From: Candidatus Cloacimonadota bacterium
GTDB taxonomy: Bacteria > Cloacimonadota > Cloacimonadia > Cloacimonadales > Cloacimonadaceae
NCBI GenBank assembly: GCA_028681035.1
Contig: JAQUJJ010000155.1
Location: 1 to 7,860, forward strand
Reading direction: 5' to 3'
DNA length: 7,860 bases
In this document: piece by piece, positions 1 to 7,400 of the stretch
Layout of the letters: the number at the start of each line of letters is the position of its first letter
How positions within the stretch are numbered: position 1 is the stretch's first letter
Position numbers and translations under genes: made by a program
Notes under the pieces: model-generated
What the model was told of the DNA's origin: nothing
The model's database searches: none
The model's input: the letters and a program-made list of their open reading frames with translations, nothing else

Positions 1-432
1 TTGATTGAACTCTGCTTCACCGGCAAAACGGATGAAGATCACCAGATTATTGATCGTACCGGTGGTGGGTGCATTGCGCTCCTGGGGCATGGGAAACTTT
101 TCCGCCCGGGCTGCCTTGTATTCCTCTTCGCTGATGTTCACTCCAGGCTCCAGATGCACCGGCAGATCTCTGCCTACGATCAGCCTGGAGGCTTGCACTT
201 TGCCGCCGATGAGTTCTGCGTAGCAGTAGTATCCGGTTTTGGGATCCGAGATGATGGTGTAATTTTCGGCATCATGCAGCCAATTATGGTATTCGTCGCC
301 GCTGGCAAAGCATTCCAGCTTGCTACCATCCGGCTGACTCAGGGTCAGAGGCATATTCGTAAGATAAGCTGCCTGCAGACAGGCTGCAAACAAAGCGAGC
401 ATCATCATGATGCCCAAAAGGCGCTGCTTCAT
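1..432 (-). CDS. Secreted M6-family (immune inhibitor A-like) metalloprotease, N-terminal fragment
   Basis: The reverse strand is open from an ATG at 432 to the window edge, giving 144 residues with the C-terminus missing. Residues 1-21 form a signal peptide: basic MKQR, a hydrophobic core (LLGIMMMLALFAA), then a small-residue cleavage region near CLQA/AY. Residues about 24-95 look like the propeptide of M6 proteases: PLTLSQPDGS at 29-38, WLHD at 51-54, and YTIISDPKTGYYCYA at 58-72. Residues 128-137 (NNLVIFIRFA) look like the first strand of the catalytic domain; the zinc site would lie beyond the edge. The start is supported by CAAAGGA seven bases upstream. The frame antisense to it is also open but has no signal peptide or recognisable motif. 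Base composition (about 53% G+C) is clearly higher than in the BREX genes. The product is probably exported and proteolytic, and its role is probably unrelated to BREX. The family call rests on the N-terminal pattern only. Confidence 0.72.
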   Translation of the reverse strand, partial: MKQRLLGIMMMLALFAACLQAAYLTNMPLTLSQPDGSKLECFASGDEYHNWLHDAENYTIISDPKTGYYCYAELIGGKVQASRLIVGRDLPVHLEPGVNISEEEYKAARAEKFPMPQERNAPTTGTINNLVIFIRFAGEAEFNQ

Positions 433-439
433 AATAGTA

Positions 440-446
440 TCCTTTG
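440..446 (-). promoter_or_regulatory. Ribosome binding site of the M6 protease gene
   Basis: On the minus strand the sequence reads CAAAGGA, with seven bases between it and the ATG at 432. The match to AAGGA at normal spacing supports this start and shows that the gene lies on the minus strand. Confidence 0.6.
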
Positions 447-481
447 AAAGTTTATGGGATCAGATGTGCAGCTTTTCCAGC

Positions 482-522
482 TGGGGGATATTGTCAATCT
501 TTCTTATGCTGGCATTCCCCCA
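482..522. repeat. Inverted repeat upstream of the protease gene (7-base arms)
   Basis: TGGGGGA at 482-488 is perfectly complementary to TCCCCCA at 516-522, with a 27-base spacer. The spacer contains a smaller dyad, ATTG-T-CAAT, at 490-498. The element lies 50-90 bases upstream of the protease start. It could form a stem-loop in the leader RNA or serve as a protein-binding dyad. It lacks a compact loop and a T-run in the minus direction, so it is not a convincing intrinsic terminator for the BREX operon. Chance occurrence is possible. Confidence 0.3.
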
Positions 523-717
523 TCTTTTACGATAAGCTGATTAGAACCTGGTTACAGCTTTAGTCCTGTAGAGACGATAGTTCAGATAGCAAACGATAGA
601 CATACAAAAGCCTGAGGGACGACATATTTGGCATAAATCAAGATTCAGAGCATGATCAGAATAGCTCACTGAACGAGTTTCACTTCATCCCTATAGCTGA
701 TCTGAGCATACTGGTAA

Positions 718-2175
718 TCAAAATTTCATATATTTGTCTTTGATCCTAATGCTTGGTACTTTGGGGTTAAATTCTGGATCAAGCAATGCAATCTGCTCTT
801 TGATGATGGCGCGCTTACGAATGGCAGGTTCCAAACAGTAGCGTCTAAATTGCTCAGCATCCACGTCCTCCACATCTCGCACCCAAGGGAATAATAGTTT
901 CAGATAGGCAGTAGCCACTTTTATAATAGCATTCTTATCTCTTGTGTCTGCTCCTGAAGGAATTTCTACCATCTCCGTCACTATGCAAGAATAGCTGTTG
1001 TCTCGTCGTAGTAAGTGCATAATCTCACTAAAGTATTCTACGTTCAAAGAGTAGCCTCTGAGCAGCATATCTTCATTCACCCGAATCAGATCCCAGCCCT
1101 GTATGAAAGCATGAAAACGATCCAGCAGCGCAGAATTTCTAAATAGAGGATTCAAGGTTTTGAAGAAGTTATTGTGGAGAGGCACATTCCATCGATTCAG
1201 AGGCAAATTCCCCAAAAGCATAAGTCCTGCTTCTGAAGAGCCGTTGTAATTTGCGATCGAAAACTTCCCTGATTCCAGATAGTTCTTTAGAGCTCCCAGC
1301 ATTTCTGATTCGTTCGAAAAACTGATGGTTTCAATCTCATCCATGGTTATAAAATCATACTGCTCAATAGTACCCGGGAGCTTTCTACCCATATCATAAA
1401 ATAGCTTAGCCCGGCTGATTTTTCCACCGGAAAACATCCAGCCATATTTTGAGAGGTTGCCAAACACGTATGATTTTCCGGTACCCTTCGGTGCAAGCTC
1501 CATCACGTTCAAATTGTTTTCTACAAAGACCATCAGACGAGAGATAAAGAGATGCTTTTTCTCGATAGAATCGAATCCAATCCCAGGAGCAGTATTATCA
1601 GAGTTGTATTCCATAGCCCGAATCAGCACATCTATCCATTCTTCGAAACTGAATTTTTTTGCTGCATCTTTGTAGTAATCCAAGTTCACTTTGTAGGGGT
1701 TGAAAGGTTTAAAATCTATTAGATCGATGAATCCCTTCTCATCTACAGTTGGAGGAGTGTAAACCATTTTCACAATGCCCCACACCTCATTGTCCTTCAG
1801 TTGACTGTGCTTTTTTGCTATATAAGCTGGGATTCTACCCTCGCTGATTTTGATCCCCAAATCTGGAATAGAAAACTTCATCAAATTGTTCTTAATATCC
1901 GTTTCAACGATCATACGGCAGAGAATTTGCTCTTCACTGCCATCTGTCTGCAACTTACGCTTGATACTATCTGTCTTATCTGCAATATGATTCTGCATAA
2001 ACCTCAGCAACTTATCTGTGTTTAACTCTCCTGAGCTACTGGTGTATTTTTTAATAAGCCAGTCTTTGATAAACGATGGAATAGGGTTCCCATGGAATAT
2101 CTGATATCGGTCGGGTGTCTTTAACACCGCTTCATCTGGAAACACACTTTTAATTTTTTCATCTAGCTTATTCAT
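718..2175 (-). CDS. brxL: BrxL-type AAA+ protein of a BREX system (short form)
   Basis: This is the last gene of the BREX operon, 485 residues counted from the ATG. Residues about 1-165 match the BrxL N-terminal region, proposed to bind nucleic acid. Residues about 175-400 form an AAA+ core. It shows Walker A APKGTGKS at 228-235, Walker B FITMDE at 275-280, a sensor-1-like GNLPLNRW at 322-329, and an arginine-finger-type LLDRF at 350-354. The end is also BrxL-like: DKNAIIKVATAYLKLLFP at 413-430 and PAIRKRAIIKEQIALLDPEF at 450-469. BrxL was first annotated as a Lon-like protease, but characterised homologues of nearly 700 residues form DNA-associated AAA+ rings. This copy stops just after the AAA+ and helical region and has no room for the C-terminal Lon-like domain. 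The stop is a clean TGA with no sign of a frameshift. A TTG at 2178 is in frame, but the ATG at 2175 is better spaced from AGGAGG (nine bases). It overlaps pglZ by eight bases. Confidence 0.85.
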   Translation of the reverse strand: MNKLDEKIKSVFPDEAVLKTPDRYQIFHGNPIPSFIKDWLIKKYTSSSGELNTDKLLRFMQNHIADKTDSIKRKLQTDGSEEQILCRMIVETDIKNNLMKFSIPDLGIKISEGRIPAYIAKKHSQLKDNEVWGIVKMVYTPPTVDEKGFIDLIDFKPFNPYKVNLDYYKDAAKKFSFEEWIDVLIRAMEYNSDNTAPGIGFDSIEKKHLFISRLMVFVENNLNVMELAPKGTGKSYVFGNLSKYGWMFSGGKISRAKLFYDMGRKLPGTIEQYDFITMDEIETISFSNESEMLGALKNYLESGKFSIANYNGSSEAGLMLLGNLPLNRWNVPLHNNFFKTLNPLFRNSALLDRFHAFIQGWDLIRVNEDMLLRGYSLNVEYFSEIMHLLRRDNSYSCIVTEMVEIPSGADTRDKNAIIKVATAYLKLLFPWVRDVEDVDAEQFRRYCLEPAIRKRAIIKEQIALLDPEFNPKVPSIRIKDKYMKF

Positions 2176-4465
2176 CAAACAAATCCTCCTCTACAAAGCC
2201 GGCACTAATTTCAATATTCTCAATGAATGTTTTCTTATTGATTTGGACGCGAATTCTATACTTACCAGGATCAAATGAACTTAAATCCAGCAAGAATTTA
2301 TTCGTGTCGCGTTTGGATTCTATTGCTTTATCATTACACCAAAATTCAGGCGTCAAATCCGGTTTGGGATTGATACTAATCTGAAGAATTCTACTATCAA
2401 AGGTCAGGGTGTGCCCCGAAAGCGTGATCACATATTCTCTCATATAACCCAAAGCAGTCCTGCTTACAAAAACGCAGGGCACCAAAACTTCTTCTGGTGT
2501 AGCACCTCCATGAACCTCTCGACGGACATTTGTAGAGATAACGTGATGCTTCAAAGCCACAAAGTACTTCCCCACGTTAAAAAAAGCTTCGTTATCTGGG
2601 ATATCCTTAGCCCCCTCATAGTAGCGTCCCTCGTGCTTAGCTTCGAGATCAGTATGCATATTCATCGCACCATAGGTCCTGCGGCACATAAAGCTGGCGC
2701 CATGATCAGCACAAATGCAGATTTTCCCCTCAGGGCTCAGGAGAACGTGGTTTACAATCATTTCTTCGATTAAATCCAAGGACTCAATTAAACTATGTGG
2801 GTAATGGTAGCCTGAGGCTTTATGGATAATTTTCTGGTCAAAGTCCCGCACAAACTCTGCCTCTTCTATCTTATTCAGGGAGGTAATCGAAGGCAAAGCA
2901 ACTCTTCTTAGCTCACAAGATTCCACCTCTTTGGCATATTGAGCTCCATGTTGCTCAACACAGTATAGGATGTAAGGTAGCCATTCAGCTCCGACTCCAT
3001 CAAACTGAATAATTTTATACCCCGGCTCAACCTTGAGCTTAGTCACAGCATAATACCATTTATAAAAGCTATCCTTGCTGCCATTAAGCTTCTCAAACAG
3101 ATCATCAAATTCAAGGCTTACTTTATTTAGCGACTTGCAGCGTGAGTATTCCTTAAAATACTCAATAAATTGAGGCATGATCTTACCTAACAAACCAGCT
3201 CTTGCCTCCCAATCAAGATATGCTGCTAATTTTGGATAAACTTCCCAAAGCTCGCTAAATTCTTCAGTATCAGCAAGGTCATTGACAAGGCAATCACGCT
3301 CTTCAATAGAGTAGCAAGTGCAAAGCTGCTTACCCATTCCAGACTCCTTTAATCGCTCAAACCATGAATCTTTGAATTTGCTTACCAAATTCTGAAACTG
3401 TTTTGGCAAGGCTTCTATAAGCTTTCGCCTTTGGCTAACAAATACCTGTAATTTGGGCTTGAAGATATCGAAATATAGACCATAGATCAGATCGTGTTCA
3501 CTTAAGCCAGGCAGGTTTGAAATTACGTTTTTAAGGTAAGTATCATAGTCACCAACTTGGTCTAAGACTAAAGTAATCAGCCAGCGAGCATACCATTCAG
3601 AATTAAGAAATAGTACCATAATATCAATATCATCGATCTTTGCAAAATCTTGAATACCTAAGAGTTCTTCCAAGATTTGTACCGGAAATTTCGATTGCAA
3701 ACGTGTATCGCGTTCACACTCTGCTAATAGTGCTTTCCAGTATATTTCTTCTGAAGCCAAGTATGACCTGCTAAAATTCAAGTTCAGAACTTTGAGTAAC
3801 ACATCTTTAGAGCTACTTATGCTGTCCTTGTCGAAACATCCGTTGGGCAGAAACTCTTCCCATCTACGTATCAAAGACTGAGTTTTCGTAATCAAGGGGG
3901 TGCTACGATCCGTTTTCCAATACTCCAGCCACTCTTTGTTTGTGTTTATAGTAGTAGCAAGGGTATTTACATCGCTCATACAACTATATACAGTTATTTT
4001 ATTTAGCTTTCCAGCATCGGATGTCAAGTACCACACAGGCGGCCCTTCAGTTTTCCGGTTAAAGCTGTTCCAAAACTTTTGAAATCGCTCCTTAACACCG
4101 ACCAGGGGTATGTATATACGTCGCCCTTCTTGATTCTGGATCAGAAGCACAGTGCCCAAAAAGCTTTCGAAATTAGCATCATCGTAGAAGCGAATCACTT
4201 CAGATATTGGCACAATAACAGAATCTTCTTTCTGCTCGCTTACGATATCACAAAGCCTACTCTGACCAAACCAAAAGTTATCGTGCTCCATAAGCTCTGA
4301 CAGTTCTACAATCTTCACACCTAAATCTTTGATTAAGGTTCTATACACTTCAAAATCATCCAAGAAGATTAAGCGTACAGCATAACGCCCGGTTCTGCCG
4401 CCTTTTTCTGAATGGTCCTTTCTGATTTCGGCCAGTAAATCTTGGTAACCCGTGAAAGATTTCAT
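2168..4465 (-). CDS. pglZ: PglZ-domain protein, BREX phosphatase-superfamily component
   Basis: This 765-residue protein has an N-terminal region (about 1-470) of alpha-helical character and a C-terminal PglZ domain of the alkaline phosphatase superfamily (about 480-670). The superfamily motifs are present in order: IIQFDGVGAEW at 485-495, with metal-binding candidate D489; VALPSITSLNK at 522-532, with T528 or S526 as candidate nucleophile; CADHGAS at 585-591, with D587 and H588; and VHGGATPEEVLVP at 651-663, with H652. The metal site therefore looks intact. Residues about 678-755 appear to be a beta-rich, Ig-like appendage ending in an acidic tail (EEDLFDE). PglZ is the signature protein of BREX and works with the large ATPase in defence and modification; its exact reaction is not settled. 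The start is the ATG at 4465, which shares ATGA with the brxC stop and has AAGGAG eight bases upstream. The family call is firm; the type 4 subgroup is inferred from gene order. Confidence 0.9.
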   Translation of the reverse strand: MKSFTGYQDLLAEIRKDHSEKGGRTGRYAVRLIFLDDFEVYRTLIKDLGVKIVELSELMEHDNFWFGQSRLCDIVSEQKEDSVIVPISEVIRFYDDANFESFLGTVLLIQNQEGRRIYIPLVGVKERFQKFWNSFNRKTEGPPVWYLTSDAGKLNKITVYSCMSDVNTLATTINTNKEWLEYWKTDRSTPLITKTQSLIRRWEEFLPNGCFDKDSISSSKDVLLKVLNLNFSRSYLASEEIYWKALLAECERDTRLQSKFPVQILEELLGIQDFAKIDDIDIMVLFLNSEWYARWLITLVLDQVGDYDTYLKNVISNLPGLSEHDLIYGLYFDIFKPKLQVFVSQRRKLIEALPKQFQNLVSKFKDSWFERLKESGMGKQLCTCYSIEERDCLVNDLADTEEFSELWEVYPKLAAYLDWEARAGLLGKIMPQFIEYFKEYSRCKSLNKVSLEFDDLFEKLNGSKDSFYKWYYAVTKLKVEPGYKIIQFDGVGAEWLPYILYCVEQHGAQYAKEVESCELRRVALPSITSLNKIEEAEFVRDFDQKIIHKASGYHYPHSLIESLDLIEEMIVNHVLLSPEGKICICADHGASFMCRRTYGAMNMHTDLEAKHEGRYYEGAKDIPDNEAFFNVGKYFVALKHHVISTNVRREVHGGATPEEVLVPCVFVSRTALGYMREYVITLSGHTLTFDSRILQISINPKPDLTPEFWCNDKAIESKRDTNKFLLDLSSFDPGKYRIRVQINKKTFIENIEISAGFVEEDLFDE
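2185..2190 (-). promoter_or_regulatory. Ribosome binding site of brxL inside pglZ
   Basis: A perfect AGGAGG on the minus strand lies within the last codons of pglZ. It is nine bases from the ATG at 2175 and six from the TTG at 2178. ATG is the stronger codon at good spacing, so 2175 is chosen as the start. The site implies coupled translation of pglZ and brxL. Confidence 0.75.
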
Positions 4466-7400
4466 TCTAAAATCTCCTTCAGCCGCTCGTAGATCAAACT
4501 ACGAATAGTCGAGTCATCTTGAATCAACAGTTTGAGCACACCCCAAGTTTCATCTTTATGTTCCATCACCAATTCCCATACTTTAGAGCTACCAGGAGTA
4601 GGTTCTGTTGTTGGATCATGAGGCTTTTTTGTATCGCCTGACTCTCCAGATTCTTCGGGTGGTTTAGGAGGGCTCAATTGCGTTAACAACCAACCCATGA
4701 AGGAGATTTTCATCTTTTCTTCGTCCCAGTAAATAGGATCACCCTGCAAGTTTTGTTTTAGGTGCTCTATAAGATCACCTAGTTTATCTTTCAGCAAAGA
4801 CTCTATATCATGCTCAGTATTCTGCATACTGAAAGCAAGGAATAACTTATCACGCTCATTATCATCAATGCTCTTAAAGGTTTGGCGTAATAAGTGTCTG
4901 TAAGGCCTTAGCTCATTTGCAATGGTTTCAAACTCCTTGGGGCTGAGACTGGTGAGGCCAGAGCTGATCGGGATGATTTTATCTGCTAATATCTGAATAC
5001 AAATCTTAATTTCATCATCGATTTCATCACTATAACGCAAGAGCCAAAGGGGTACTTGCACATGTTCCTTCAACCAATAGGCTAATTTATGACGAGTATC
5101 CACGATACTGCTACAAGGTTCAAGTTCAAAGATATCTTCAATTAACTTCACCAATTCGCTCTCTTTCACAGAACCGACTCTAATCATCAAATCGGGTTTT
5201 ATTGAATTCTGGCCGTCAACATGATATTTAAAGAGCTTTTCTATGAGTTCAAGCATGGCGATTTCGTTCAGAACGACACCAGTACTAGGAGAATGAAGTT
5301 TACCCGAATACTTACGAAGGGCAAAACCGATGGCAGCTAGAAATATATGGTTTTTATAGTAACCAAAAGGAGGCTCGAAAAGAGGCTCAAAAGCATCCCC
5401 AAGGTTTATTTCTTGATCAGTAGACAAGAATTTGGCAACTCTTTTCATCAGAATTATCAATGGGTGTTCTTGAGTTTGGGACACAAGCTCCAGCTTGCTA
5501 TTCACCAGATATGCACCATCTTTATCCAGTAAAATCTCAGCAGCAGACCTGTAGGGGCCATGTTTAGCTTTATCTGTAAGCTCACTCAAGCTTACGCTGG
5601 TAAAAAAGATTTCGGCTGCTTTTTTTGCCATCATCTTTTCCCAAGCTGTCATCACATTCGCCTTATCTCCCATGATATCGAAGCTCTTATAAAAAACGAT
5701 TGGGGCAATTTTGCTATCTATTTTCTGAGACATCTCCTTGTAGCTACATTTCTCTGTATGTAGCTGTTTGTCCTTATCCACTACGTACCAGGTAGCAAAA
5801 CCTAAATGAACGGCTACTTTGATCCATTGTCTCAGATGACCTTCCAAGTTTTTTTGCGCTGCAGTTGCAGCCTCTTCTTCGTGCTTGCCATGTGCTAGTT
5901 CATTTTGAGCTTTAAAGGCCAAAAACTTATCAAGGTCGTCGTCTGTAAACAAGGTATCCATTACGATAAAGCAAATGCCTGGATCAACTTCTAATGCGAT
6001 CTTTTCTACTTTGCTTTTAATCTCGCCCAGTTGTGTAGAATCACAAGCCACAAAGACCATAAAATTAAGGTTGAAGCCTTGCTTAAGCCGCTTACCAATT
6101 TTCTGCTTTATCATATGTTCATAACTTTTAGCATCGTCCAATATACAAACTACTGCATCGTGGCGCTTGTGATTACTAGTAAGTGGATCAAATAAGTACT
6201 CATAATATCCTGGTGTGATGATCTCGGTAATATCTCTATATTTTCCTCTATTCTTATTCACCCAATCGTGCATCTCAGAGGCATCATAGCTTGCAGCTTC
6301 GACAATGAAGCGATCTTTGTGATCTCGGATGATGATTTTTTTCTGATCGATGAAATCCAGAAAACTGGGAATATGAGATTTTAAGTGTGAGCCTTGCATA
6401 GCCAACAATAGATTATCCTCATCAGGAATGACTATCAAGTTGTTATCCGTAGCGAAGTTGATTCTACGATGTGCAATATTCATGATTAATAATGCTTTGA
6501 ATAAAGGAAGATAATGCGCACTCTCTTTTTTGAGCACAGCTTCATTGTAGCGTAGTTTCTGCATAATGCTCTGCATAAAAGATTCATCCAGATTATCAAA
6601 TTCTTTTTCAAAAAAGTCGAAGACGTAGTCTACGGTTAATAAATTACAGTTTTCTTTCCCAGGATATTTGGAGATGAAATACTTAAAACCCGTTTTGTCA
6701 TCGTACAAGAAATTAAAAATACTACGCTCTGAAGATCCCATCGCCCTGGCAATGTAAGTAGCGATATTGGCAGTATAGGGATGTATTGGGAATAGATCCC
6801 TCAGGTTTTCTGCATCGGTGCTTTCATCCGAATATGATATTTCTTCGATTACTGGAGCCAAAACATCAGCATATTTTTCCTGCATTGCTTTCCAGGCATC
6901 ATAGTTTTTCTTATGAATACTGATCGCCATTAGAAGATAAGTTGTGATGTTTGACATCTCGTAATTAATATCATTGAATCGCCCCAAAAGCTTTTTACGA
7001 TCGTCTTGGCCAGAGCCTTGAGCAATGGTACGATGGCTGATGAGATACAAGAATACACCACTATTTTGGGAGGCCTCCGCAATACGCTGAATATACTCAT
7101 GAATTTCAGAATTACGCTTATCCAATATTGTGGTAAATTCATCCCAATATATGACTATGTTGCTTGCAAAATCTTCCTCTTTTAAAGTTTTACAAACATC
7201 AGTAAGCCATGAGACGATATCTGGCACCGATATTGGTCGTCGTCTGTTGTTTGAAACATTCCTAATCGCTGTAAAGAGATCTTGATCGTAAGCTCTGAGC
7301 CTGGCTATCATTTGCATTTTATCGGTAACAAGCTCGGATATTTCATATTCATCTTCAATCATCTTATCCCAGTAGTTGGAGTTATCCTGCTCAATGGTTT

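Noticed and set aside
1..447. Plus-strand open frame of 148 codons opposite the protease gene
   Set aside because: It begins at a TTG on the window edge and has no signal, domain or visible ribosome binding site. The minus strand encodes a signal peptide and M6-like propeptide over the same bases.
492..497. TTGACA (minus strand) as the -35 box of the protease promoter
   Set aside because: The hexamer is perfect, but 16-18 bases downstream the sequence gives no acceptable -10 box (AAAGCT, AAGCTG or AGCTGC). TAAACT and TACTAT are too far away.
574..599. ACGATAG repeated at 574-580 and 593-599, with ACGATA at 529-534
   Set aside because: The units are short, unevenly spaced and without flanking similarity. 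Nothing ties them to an attachment site or an operator.
654..707. Possible terminator after brxL from GATCAG (654-659) and CTGATC (697-702)
   Set aside because: The arms are six bases with a 37-base spacer and no T-run follows in the direction of transcription, so no intrinsic terminator is supported.
2176..2178. TTG start for brxL
   Set aside because: The in-frame ATG immediately after it is better spaced from AGGAGG and is the stronger codon.
2411..2773. Plus-strand open frame of 120 codons opposite pglZ
   Set aside because: It is antisense to the conserved PglZ catalytic motifs and has no recognisable domain; other plus-strand frames across 1457-7769 are likewise antisense shadows.
6930..7142. 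Minus-strand open frame of 70 codons inside brxC
   Set aside because: It lies entirely within the continuous brxC frame, whose P-loop, Walker B and family motifs are intact; it is a shadow with no motif of its own.
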